Program-made: the position numbers and the translations under genes
Shown here: one piece after another, positions 1 to 10,476 of the stretch
Numbering within the stretch: the first letter of the stretch is position 1
Layout of the letters: the number at the start of each line of letters is the position of its first letter
Notes under the pieces: model-generated
Told to the model about the DNA's origin: nothing
Database searches by the model: none
Seen by the model: the letters and a program-made list of their open reading frames with translations, nothing else
Assembly: GCF_000003855.2 (NCBI RefSeq)
Contig: NW_003101682.1
Span: 993,178 to 1,057,177 of the forward strand
Direction: 5' to 3'
DNA: 64,000 bases
Source of the DNA: Blastomyces gilchristii SLH14081
Lineage: Eukaryota > Ascomycota > Eurotiomycetes > Onygenales > Ajellomycetaceae

Positions 1-3000
1 ATAGTCTCTAGACAATCTAACATCTTCATATGATAACTGTGTATAAGAAAGAACAGGCTTACATCTGTTAAAACAGTATCTTAATTATTAATAGCAATCT
101 CTGCATGTAGAAGAAGATTATATCAATCATCTTATAAGTGATTACAGAACTTATAAAGATAATTCTTTACAGTCTGAATTATCTATTCTGATGCATTATC
201 AGTCTCAGAATGATAGATAGTTAATAAACAGTATATAATCTTAAGAACTTAACAGATTCTTGTTCAGAGAGTGCTCATGAATTGATGACTCTGATTTAAT
301 ACTATAGATCTCAGTCATTCATGCATCTGATAGAATGAGCTCTATAGAAAAGCTTCAGTAACTTATTCAGTATTCATCTTATTACAGATAGACTGGCCGC
401 CGGAACCATGAATTTCATGTTTGGTCCCATTTGATCTGGTCTCATACATTTCTTGGCGTGAATCCCGCTGGGACTGGCTATCAAAAAAACATGTAAAGTG
501 ACTATATATCAGATCTTAAAATGGAACCATGACTTGAAAAAAATGAGAAAGTGGTCTCATTTGGTCTCATTTAGTCTCATTCTTAGCATAAAGTTACTAT
601 TTTTAGACATTTTAAGGTTTTCTTTAGACTATTTTTAATTTTTTAAAAAGTAACGCTTTTTGGTAATGCTCAAATGAGATTTAAAGTCATTTAAAGCAAT
701 AAAAATAATTTAAATTGAGAAGTGGAAATCATGGTCCCATTTGAAAAATATGACAAGAGTAGACAGTAAGTCTCACTGGGACAGTATGGGACTACTATCT
801 AATGTTAAAACCGTGTAATGGGATCAGTCGAATTGGTAATAAGACTATCAAAAAATCTGGTCCTGGTCCCAGACACGGTCACACGGTCAGTCTAAATACA
901 GATTTCAATATTACACTCTTGCTTAATCAGTTCATGATGATCAAAATGTTTTTACAGTTCTTACTCTCAGAGAGATCAATAGTGAAGTCAATTATCACAT
1001 CTTATCAGATTCTATCAGAGATATCAAGCAGTTTCAGCAGGTCTTTTCTACAGTTCTTTCATAAGATGATAGAAGAATAACAGTTGCAGTTTCAGATAAA
1101 ACATCTGATACTATTTAATATCTCAGATCAGTAGAGTTCTCAGAAGAGTATTCTATACAGTTATTCACAGTCTGAATGATCAGTTATATATGAATCATGT
1201 ATCTCTTGTATTATTCAGGTGTATAAGAATTCAGAGTAAGAGACTCAGCATTGTTTATAAAATTATAGAGTGTTATTATCATTGATTGAATATTCTGAGA
1301 TATTGATTCTTATATATAGTTCTGGGAGAAATCAGATTGCTTCTTGATATACTGCTTCAGTGAGTACTTGAAGAAGTTCATTAATTTGAGCTGTTGTATA
1401 CTACAATTTATTCAGTGTAGATTCAGAGAATGTTCTGATCAGCAAAGAATGTATAGTATTATAAGTGATCTTATTATAATCAACTAACATCTTCAGATTC
1501 AAGAGTCAGTATTCTTGATTCATTCAGTATGTATCTGTCACATTGAACAGCATATCTTATTCTCATTGCAAGAGAACATCTGCTATTGAGTTCTGACTGC
1601 TGAGGTGATAGTGTATTATAAAATGAAAGCAGCTTAGAAACTCTGATTATTACATCTGTCATTCAGTGAGTTTACAGATCATTGTGAAGTATTTAAGGTT
1701 CTTATAATCTATGATTATCTCAAATTCAGAGATACTTCAGAGTTCAGAGTCTTATTCTTCTAGACAGTATACAATTACAAGAAGTTTCTTATCATAAATC
1801 TCATAATTGCATTCAGCAGAACTCAGTTTCTTAGACATGAAGGTGCATAATTATAAGATATCTTTATTATTATATTGCAATATAGCTTCTTCTATGATAT
1901 AGTCAGAGAAATTAGCTTCAATAACTGTCTCATGATCAGAATTAAATATTATCAGCAGAGAGATATTAATGAACATCTTCTTCATCTGTGTAAATACAGC
2001 TTCAGTGTCTGCTAATCATTGAAATACTGAGTCTTTCTTAGTGAGTTCTGTAAGTGATCTTATAATATCTGAGAAGTTTTGTATAAATCAGTGATAGAAG
2101 TTAGTGAATTCAATGAAGCTTCATACATCTTTCACAGTATATGAAGCTTCTCATTCAAGAATGATAAAGATCTTCTCAGAATTCATTTGAATTCTCTTAT
2201 CAGCTTCTATAATGAAATCTAAGTATTTAGTACTCTTAACTTCAAAATCACACTTGTCAATATCAATTGATAGTTCTGCTTCTTGTAGTCATTGTAATAC
2301 TCTTTATACATGCTCTTGATATTCTTTTCTGAATTCATCAGTGAAGATGAGAATGTCATCTAGATAAGCAGATACAAACTTATTAAGAAAATCTCAGAGT
2401 GCTCAGTTAATATACTTCTGAAATGTACTGAGAGTATTAGTCAGTTCAAAGAGTGTGACTACTTATTCAAAGAGGTTATAACATGTTCAGAATGCTGTAA
2501 GCCATTCATCTTCTTCAATAATACAAATCTTATGAAATGCAGTAATGATATCTAACTTTGTAAATCATTGAGCTCACTCAATACATGCTAGAGTTTCATT
2601 GATGAGAGATAAGAAATAACAATCTTTCTTTATCAATCTGTTCAGATCTCAGTAGTTCAAACAGACTCAGAGTTCTTCATCTGACTTCTTTATAAAGAGA
2701 ATAGAAGCTGCAGTGAAAGAGTTACTAATACATATGAATTTCTTATTCAACAGATCATTGAGTGTCTTCTGAAGAAGAAGAAGTTCATCTTGAGACATAT
2801 TATAAAGAGAGCCTCATAATGACTCAGAGTTCTTTTCATTCTTCTTTTCTAACTTGATAGTGTGATTCACTTCTGAGTCTTGTAAAGAAGGTATATTTAT
2901 AATGTTATCTTATCAGAAGATATCTAGATATTCATGATATTATTGAGAGAGTTATATGCAAGAATCTCTTATTATAGTACAGAATAACCTTTCTAGAGCT

Positions 3001-3480
3001 TTCTTAATATCAGTCAGACTGATAGAATAGATTGATATATAATTCTGCTGTCAGTGACTTCTTTTTCAGAGCATTTCATACACATTGACAGAGATCTGTG
3101 TCAGGTTCATGATCTTGTGAATATTGTCTTTGTGAATTCTATCATTGTTAGAGAATATCAAGCTTCTGTTTCAAGCATTTAATAAGATGTCTTATTCAGA
3201 TAGTCAGACAAGTTCTAACATAAGATTATAATCAAGATTATTAACTTCATATGTATAGGCATCTTCACATTGATGTTCTCTCACATCTATAATCAGCTTC
3301 ATTATGTAATGAATATAAATGTCTTTTGAATCATCAAATTCTGTGAGAAGTCAGAGTTTTAATAAGAGAATATACTGAAGGTTATGATGTCTTACAACTG
3401 AAGATTTTATCATTGCATAGTCATATAGATCACTGTCTATCATGGCTTTCATATTATACATATTATCAATCACAGTAAAT
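1..3480 (-). pseudogene. Gypsy-1 copy A pol remnant
   Basis: Degenerate protease, reverse transcriptase, RNase H and integrase region read right to left. The RT block around 2343-2400 keeps A-Y-L-D-D-I-L-I-F. The RNase H block with TDHKNL-type sequence lies near 1680-1740 by comparison with copy D. Many Trp codons are TGA. The zinc-binding and catalytic part of integrase lies left of the MITE. Frame boundaries are taken by alignment to copy D rather than from an open frame, so they are approximate. It is not translatable as it stands. Confidence 0.75.
389..894 (+). mobile_element. hAT MITE, copy a (506 bp)
   Basis: Ends are TAGACTGGCC and, inverted, TAGACTGACCGTG. The flanking 8-mers are attacaga (381-388) and aatacaga (895-902), an 8 bp target duplication with one mismatch, as expected for hAT. 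The uninterrupted site is seen in Gypsy-1 copy C near 53400. No transposase frame fits in 506 bp. About 110 bp of the left end match the right end of the large hAT copies (22131 inwards, 22619 inwards) and about 45 bp of the right end match their left end, so this is a deletion-type dependent element. Repeated ggtcccattt/ggtctcattt words near both ends resemble subterminal transposase-binding repeats. A 92-codon open frame at 802-1080 runs across the MITE edge and is not a gene. Confidence 0.88.
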
Positions 3481-3589
3481 ATAAGAATCATATTCATTGT
3501 TATTTTCTCTTCAAATTATTATTATCTGACCTCTTCAAGCTTCTGTTTACAAATTTGAATAAAAGCTAATCTTTTCCCTGTTTCATTGA

Positions 3590-4700
3590 GGTATTCTCAT
3601 AGTTATCTTCTGAATTCTTCTCTAATGTAATGTGGTTGATGCGGACAGACGCTGATTCATTCTTTAAATGAGAAGACACTGATCTTTCTCTTGAGTGAGA
3701 AGATGCTGATCTTTCTCTTGAGTGTGAAGGCACATAGGTTCATCAGCAGTTGAAAGTGATGTGTTCTAATCAGTTACAGTTAATACATACTTCTCATTGA
3801 TATCAATCAGTGACTTCTTCAGAAGTGATTCCAGGAACTCAGAAGCCTGTTCAGATAGCAGAGACTCTTGCTTATACATAGATATTCAAGTCTACTCAAT
3901 TCATGACATCTGCATCATTGTTATTCTTCAGTGCAGGTGTATGAGTGACTGAGATGTAACATCTTCTGTCACTGTTCTGTATACTCTTGAGCTTGATAAG
4001 ACAGTCATTCAATGTCTAGAGCTGTGTGCAGAAGTCTTTATAAGTTAAGTCTTCATTTACACTTATAAGAGTCTATAAGAGTTTGAAAGTTAATATCTTC
4101 TTGAGCATGCTAATCTTTATTCAATTCTCTCAAGATTGATCATCTGCTTCTAAGATCTTGATGTTAAAGTCAGAGATGAATATTATAAGAGAAATATTTC
4201 TCTGTCAGATACTCTGTAATCAATCTAATACTTTCTATTATATAACAGTGTCTCAGAGCAGAATATCAAGATATTTAATAATGTTATCAGATGTTTACAA
4301 TACTGATTCACATACTTTTATTCATGAATGAAACTTCTGTTTTATGTGATTCTTCAATTATTCATTGATATATCAATCTTGATTAATTAATGAACTGATG
4401 ATATCTTCATCTACACTCAGTTTTGCAAGCATTTCCATTCTTCATGATGAGTAGAGAGTGAGATCAGAAGTATTGAAATATGCAGAAGCATTTAAGTGTT
4501 CTTTTAGTTCTTTTGTATTTAATTCTGTAGATGTTGAAATCACATGAGTTAATTATTGAATCTCTTTATATTGAAGTTACTGAGTTGTATGCATATCTGC
4601 TATCTGTTATTATTATAATTCTAACATTGCTTGAAGTCACTGTGATATTACTTTTATACTTATGTTTGAGAGTTCTCTCATATTATCATTAGACATGATT
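3590..4700 (-). pseudogene. Gypsy-1 copy A gag remnant
   Basis: Minus-strand counterpart of the gag region of copy D (57954-58990), recognised by nucleotide similarity (for example 4310-4400 against 58240-58340). A degenerate zinc-knuckle region falls near 3760-3800. It contains multiple stops, and the start codon region near 4690-4700 is only inferred from copy D. Confidence 0.65.
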
Positions 4701-4976
4701 ATATTGTTTGTTAAATGTGTAATTGTATGAATATCTCATACATCTGAGATGTCAGAACTCTCAGATCTTTTACTGACATTCTCTTGTAAAATCTTATTGC
4801 AGAGTCAGAGTGACTGATGAGTAAGCTTCTATCTGAGAACTCAGTGTCTATTTAACTGTTTCTCTTTCTTATGTGTTATTACATGTTCAGATATCTCTCA
4901 ATGAATAATTATTTCGAATGAGAGAATGATGTGTGAATAATTATTTCTAATAAGAAGACAATGAATGTTTTTCTAG

Positions 4977-5339
4977 TATAAGAGGCCTATGCTGAATAGA
5001 TCAGTATTATTGATAGATCTTATATAACAAAGAGAAAAATGTTAGAGAAGAAAAAGAAAGAGAAGATGTGAGAATTGATGATCAAAGTGGATATTTATAT
5101 GTGTATGTGGTGGTTTATGCAGTGGAGCTTCGGGGCGGAAGAATCTATACATGTTCATGATGGCCGAGGATCGGCGGTCGAGAATGGCCGAGAATCGGAG
5201 TGTACATGTTCGTGGCGGCCGAGGATCGGCGATTGAGAATGGCTGAGAATTGGAGCATACACATTCAAGAATGGAGCGGTTGGAATCTGTGAAGTGTAAC
5301 AGAATAGTCTATATGATTGATCAGGCGCAGCCCGCCACA
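4977..5339 (-). repeat. 5' LTR of Gypsy-1 copy A (363 bp, with internal duplication)
   Basis: On the minus strand it begins TGTGGCGGGCTGCGCC and ends with a mutated form of GGCCTCTTACA (GCCTCTTATA at 4977). The LTRs of copy D are 309 bp. The extra 54 bp come from a tandem duplication of a CpG-rich block at about 5154-5265 carrying tggccgaga repeats. CpG sites are far more frequent here than in the internal region. Confidence 0.85.
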
Positions 5340-5341
5340 AA

Positions 5342-5998
5342 AGGTCTCTTACACTTGGAAAATGTTCTTCATCTTCTCATGAGAAATGATTACTTATTAA
5401 GAAGATATCTAAACATGTAATAATATGTAAGAAATAGAGAGATAAAGAATCAGTTAAGCAGATACTGAGTCTCTAGATAGAAGCTTGCTTATCAGTCACT
5501 CTGACTCTGTAATAAGATCTGATGAAGAGAATATCAGTAAAAGATCTGCGAGTTCTGACATCTTAGACATATGATATATTTATATAATTACACTTCTTTC
5601 AATTTCAATGAATGATATGGCTATGTCTACTGATAATATGAAAGAAGTCTTGAACGCGAGTATAGACACAGTGTCACAGTAACTTTAAGCAATGTTGAAA
5701 TTATGACAGTAATAGATAGCTGATATGCATGCAACTCAACAATATCAATATAAAGAAATTTAACAATTATCTCAACTAGAAATCTCTGCACAAGAAATTT
5801 CAACACTGACTGAATCAAATATACACATGATACAAGTGCTGAAGAAATATCTAGATACTCTTACATATTTTAATACTTCTGATCTCACTCTCTATTCATT
5901 ATAAAGATTGAAAATACTTATGAAACTAAGTGTAGATAAAGATATCATCAGTTCATTAATCAATCAAGATTAGTATATCAATAGTTGATTGAAAGATC
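5342..5998 (+). mobile_element. Gypsy-1 copy B, 5' internal fragment
   Basis: Starts with the last bases of a Gypsy-1 LTR (ggtctcttaca, 5343-5353) and then matches the 5' untranslated and early gag sequence of copy D (57626-58290) in the plus orientation. It stops at about 5998, where the (TAA)n tail of LINE3 begins. The rest of copy B is not seen beyond LINE3 and hAT1. The 63-codon frame at 5627-5818 on the minus strand is antisense to gag and is disregarded. Confidence 0.8.
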
Positions 5999-6100
5999 AT
6001 GTTATTATTATTATTATTCTTCAATTATAGATGTATGCAGTCAGAGACTATAACATCTACCTGAGAACTTTTAGTTCTCAGGGTTTCCTATATCTATAAA

Positions 6101-6200
6101 NNNNNNNNNNNNNNNNNNNNNNNNNNNNNNNNNNNNNNNNNNNNNNNNNNNNNNNNNNNNNNNNNNNNNNNNNNNNNNNNNNNNNNNNNNNNNNNNNNNN
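6101..6200. other. Assembly gap (100 N)
   Basis: A run of exactly 100 N in the LINE3 3' UTR. The bases left (tctataaa) and right (taaagtcaac) overlap by TAAA when compared with the continuous paralogue at 44620-44640 (tctgtaaagttaac), so little or nothing may be missing. Confidence 0.95.
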
Positions 6201-6481
6201 TAAAGTCAACTATTATATATTTATCAATTTCAGATATGCAAAATCAGAAAATTCCAGCTTAGAATATAAAAAGTGTTTACAAATTACAGTATTTTAACAC
6301 CTTCTGATACTTTGAAATCATTTGATAATATTATGACAAAAGAAAAGAGAATATAGTCTTAAAGATAGACACATTAAATAGATAGATAAAACAGAACAGA
6401 AAAGAAAAAGTAAAGTAAAAAGAGATTATAACAAATTAAAAATATTAAAAGATAGTGTATAGCTGTTTTAACAGACTATAT

Positions 6482-8616
6482 TCAATCAATTTCCACCTCT
6501 TCATATTCAGATACTTCTGAATTCAGCTGTTTTCTTATAGCTGCTTGAGTTTCTGATAGAAAGTCTATTAAGTATTTAATTCCTGTCTCTGTTGAGAATA
6601 AGAACCTTATATTTAATTGATTTAAATCATACTTCTTCTTCAATCTGGCTCTGAGACTATTGTGTAATGCACAATGCATTATAATATACTCAGGATTTTC
6701 ATTTGTATTGCAGAATAAGTATTCTGTTGAATCAAATCTGTCACTAAATCTTTATATATAAGATTTGAAATAGTCATGTTCTAGTTTCAGCTGAACTATA
6801 GATGAGAATATTTTCTTTTTACAGTTAATTGAACAAGATTTTCATTTAGATTTTATCTCAAATCTTGAATAATATATGCTCTTCTTTTGTTTCTCTCAGC
6901 TTTCATTTCACTTGTTTAAACAAGATTCTTTTATCTTTCTCTTTATAAAAGATAAGAACATCATTTTTTGAATAGATCTGCTTAATTCTGAACTCTTTTT
7001 TACAGCTGAATCAGTCAATTCATTATCATGAATATTCATATAAGCAGGAACTCAGTGTAGATAAATTATCAGTTTTGATATTCTTCTCTTTTGAATTTTC
7101 AAAACAGAATTTAAAATCAGTTCAAGATTTATTTGATTATTATGAATCTGACTATTTGTAAGTCTTTTGAAAGCAGCTTGACTATCAGAGAATATTCATG
7201 TTCTCTTCAAGCTATTTTCTCTGTTATAAGATTTTATCTTAATAAGTTTGAAAGCTTTTACTATTACAAATAGTTCAGTATTGAAGACTTCAGATTCACA
7301 GTTTAAATTTCAGAAATATTAGATAAAATTGATATTATCTTCATCATAAGCAATGCCTGCATCTAATCTGTTCAAACTCTCATTTTTTAAGTCATCTGAG
7401 TAAATCAGAATGAAGTCTTTTATATTGATTGTAGAGATCTTCTTCAAATACTGTTCATATTCTCTCTCTTTAGATAGTTCACTTATTTATAAGTCTATGA
7501 GAGATTTCAGCTTTTCTCTTCAGAGAGATATCTTCTCATGATTAATTTTTCCAATATTTAATGAAGAAAATTGAGTTTTAATTAGCAAACATAGTGAGTA
7601 GAGTTGAGAGAGTATTTTCTGTGAAGTATTATTCTCATTTCAATCAAGAAATCTATTTCAATTCAGTTCATTTTCTGAGTTGATTTATGAAAATAAAGAA
7701 GAGACTCTTTCTCTGATTATATAATTTAAGCTTATCTTCATAACTCTCAGAGCATAGTTCATGCAGCTCTTTTCAAATTAACTAGTAGAAGATGAAATTG
7801 AAGCTTCAATTTCTATTGCTCTAATATGAGATGATTTGAATACTTTCAGAATTCTTCTCAAAGCTTTGTTTTACAGACTTTGAATGAGTTCAGTGAAATT
7901 ATCTTGATTATTTTATCAAACTTAAACTTTATAATCAGCTACTGAGATGATTCACACTATGTATAACTGTCTTATATTCTGAAAGAATAGAACTCTCTCA
8001 GTATTTAATAGTCTGATTGCACTATTCAGTAGTCTCTCTCCCTTGATAATTCTTTGTTGACTATGATATTTAAAATTTAACTTAGAGTTTAATCATACTT
8101 CTAGTTATTGAATATTCAAACTGGGTTTAATGTCTTTATTCAAAAGAGTTAGACTTAGTTTTTTCTCATTGAATCTGAGAAAAAAGTGAATGAACTCAGT
8201 TTTATTCATATTAAATTGAATTAGATTGACATCTGCTCTAATAAAGATTTTCTTCACTACTTTTTTCATCACTTCTAAATTCTCTTTGATTGTGTTTGAA
8301 CTGTAGACTAGATCAATATCATCTATATAACTTGAAGATCTTACTATTTTCATTTCTCTATTCTTGAATAGATATGCAGTGTATATTGCAAATAAAATAG
8401 ATAAGATTAAAGATTCTTACAGTACTTCTATTTTTATCTCAGTCTTATCTTATTTTATTTCATCAAAGAAGAGTGGTATAATTGTTTTAGATATAAAACA
8501 GTTAACTCATTTTATTAGAGAAAGTGACAGATTAATATCTTTAAAGTTTAAATTATTTTAGACTTTGAAACATGATTAAATGCATCTTTTATATTAATGA
8601 AAACTGCTGTTAAGAC
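6482..8616 (-). pseudogene. LINE3 ORF2 remnant: reverse transcriptase, RNase H and C-terminus
   Basis: The C-terminal frame ends at a TGA at 6482-6484 after the EEVEID residues; LINE1 has TAG at the same place. The RT active-site box S-Y-I-D-D-I-D-L-V-Y is at about 8315-8345, with the downstream block in which Tad1-type enzymes read IQFN..KTE..HF. This is the only one of the three RT copies here that keeps both aspartates; LINE1 and LINE2 have Asn at the first. The RNase H domain (S-D-D-L-K near 7400, acidic residues near 7290) is recognisable but carries stops. The frame continues at 22132-22618. The plus-strand frame 8364-8561 is antisense and not a gene. Confidence 0.8.
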
Positions 8617-8984
8617 TAGACTGATCATGTAACTATGTCTGAGATCAGAATCAAACTTTACAGTTATCATGTTATCTAAAAGTATTACTTCTAGTCATGA
8701 TTTGTGTTCATCATATTAATCTTAAATCATGTTATTTCAAATATCAAAGGTCTCAGATTCACTTTTCAAATAAAAATCTAGTCTCAGATAAAGAATATAT
8801 TTAAATTCTTAGTTATACTTTCATTCTGATCTCATTATTGAGAATGATATTAAATGAGACTATGAAATTATTTATCACTTATATAATATTATAATATAGT
8901 GCTCATTTGTTGAAAATTCAATAGAAAGTATTATTAAATATTATTACTTTTCTGAACAGAGATCATAATTCATATAATTTTAAT

Positions 8985-9140
8985 TATAAAAAAAATATAA
9001 AATATAAAAAAAAATAAAAAAATAAAAAAATAAAAAATATAATAAAAACAAGAAAAAATCACAATAAAAAAAAAAGAGAAAGAAAAATAAATAAAATAAA
9101 AGAAAAATAAAAAAATAAAAAATAAAAAATAAAAAAAATC
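8985..9140. repeat. A-rich low-complexity tract in hAT1 left arm
   Basis: About 155 bases composed almost wholly of A with scattered T and G. The same tract occurs at the same place in hAT2 (43998-44115, as T on the plus strand) and in the last hAT copy (63700-63897), so it belongs to the element. Confidence 0.9.
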
Positions 9141-10249
9141 AATTGCAGAGCTATAGTACTCTTAAAAGACTAACTTCTCAGAGTCTTTATAATATTTATT
9201 ATCAACTGTGTATCTCTTACAGTGAGAGTAATATAACTGTGAAAAGTTATTATCTTAATATTATCTAATAAATAATCAGTATATATCTGTATAAATGTGA
9301 ATAATTAGAAAATATACACTTAAAAAGTGTGATCAGAGTGAACTCCGCTGCTACTTAAATGATATTAAGAGCAGAATACTGAAATTGATGATTCTTATTA
9401 TCAATTTCACAGAATTTCACAGACAAGATATGTAAAGATAATCTTATAAAATATAAGATTCTCTGACTTCTGATAAAAACAGATCTCATGAAGAGACTCT
9501 ATTTTCATAATATCAGAGACTGAGCATTATCAAAAAGTATTACTTTTATATAATATACATATACTTACTGCAGTTATTCATTCTCTGTATATAGAACTGA
9601 AAATTATAACTTTCTTATACTGCACAGCTGTCTCTGAGATACTACTGCTGATTTATAACTCATGAAGTCTCTCAGTTTAGCATGCAATGTATATATACAG
9701 CTCTGTATACTGAGACTGTATTGACTATTATAATCTGATATAGTACTCGCTTTTCACGGGCCATCTTTCATTTGAAAGAGAGAGAGAAAGACATGACTAT
9801 TGTTTTATTAAGAGAGAATAAATAATTAGAAATATTAAATGTAATTTAATTCTTCTGCATTTAAAATTTAATTAGTCTATACTCTTTAATTTAAGAGTTT
9901 TTAAGAGTGTTTTAATAGATTTCATATCATCTTGAAATTAGTGATGAGTTGAAGAAGAAGAGAAAAGAGAGAAGAAAGAAAGAAGAATCACTTATCTTTA
10001 TAATATAAAAACAGAGAATTGCTGCAATCATTCTTTCTAGTAATAAAGATCTGTTTTCTGCATGTATCTCTGATATAGATTATATAATAACTGTATACAA
10101 AGACTATTAATAGTGCATGTATTAAATGAAGATAATATTACTATACAACACTGTAGCTATTTCTGTACATCTTTGAAACCTGTTAATATTTTCTTTAAGT
10201 CTCTTTATATTTGATAAGTTAATAATATATTGCAATACACTCTCTTTTT

Positions 10250-10345
10250 CATTATTATCATTATTATCATCACCATCATTATTATCATTATTATTACTAT
10301 TATTACTATCATTATTATTATTATTATTATCAGTATTATCATATC
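10250..10345. repeat. ATT/ATC trinucleotide microsatellite in hAT1
   Basis: Imperfect ATT, ATC and ACC trinucleotides. The homologous place in hAT2 (40380-40490) holds a longer AAT/GAT array, so the array is part of the hAT left arm and varies in length between copies. Confidence 0.9.
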
Positions 10346-10476
10346 ATTGCTAGCTGTCTTCTCTGTCTTCACTCTCTCTTAACACTTATTAAAATCAATC
10401 ATGTCATTTCTCTTTAAATATTCTGCAGTTCTACAGATCATCAAGACACGTGAATGCTATTCATGACACAAAAAAA

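Larger units (their letters stand above)
1..5339 (-). mobile_element. Gypsy-1 copy A (Ty3/Gypsy chromovirus), 3' end beyond window
   Basis: LTR retrotransposon read on the minus strand, from its 5' LTR at the right (4977-5339) leftwards past base 1. It matches, inverted, the complete copy D at 57328-63050 and runs parallel to copy C (53020-54929). The reverse transcriptase YLDD box lies near 2343-2400 on the minus strand. Base 1 corresponds to the late integrase region of copy D, so roughly the last 0.6-1 kb and the 3' LTR are off the window. The frame is riddled with TGA/TAA/TAG consistent with C-to-T damage. An hAT MITE sits at 389-894. The 5' LTR abuts the LTR-end remnant of copy B at 5342, which fits insertion of A into B's 5' LTR. 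Confidence 0.9.
5999..8616 (-). mobile_element. LINE3 (Tad1-like), 3' half, split by hAT1
   Basis: Non-LTR retrotransposon on the minus strand. Its (TAA)n tail, seen as gttattattattatt, is at 5999-6018 and is followed inwards by the 3' UTR and the end of ORF2. The copy continues after hAT1 at 22132-22618, where sequence homologous to LINE2 resumes (agcaaagt-type junction near 22150 against 47060). Its 5' part is lost beyond 22618, where hAT2 begins. A 100 bp run of N (6101-6200) interrupts the 3' UTR. Confidence 0.88.

Noticed and set aside
389..894. Tc1/mariner element with TA duplication
   Set aside because: The ends could be read as TA plus GACTGG, but the 8 bp duplications (perfect in copy b) and relation to the hAT transposase element argue for hAT.
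10250..10345. CRISPR-like or satellite array
   Set aside because: Simple trinucleotide repeat without spacers, part of hAT left arms.
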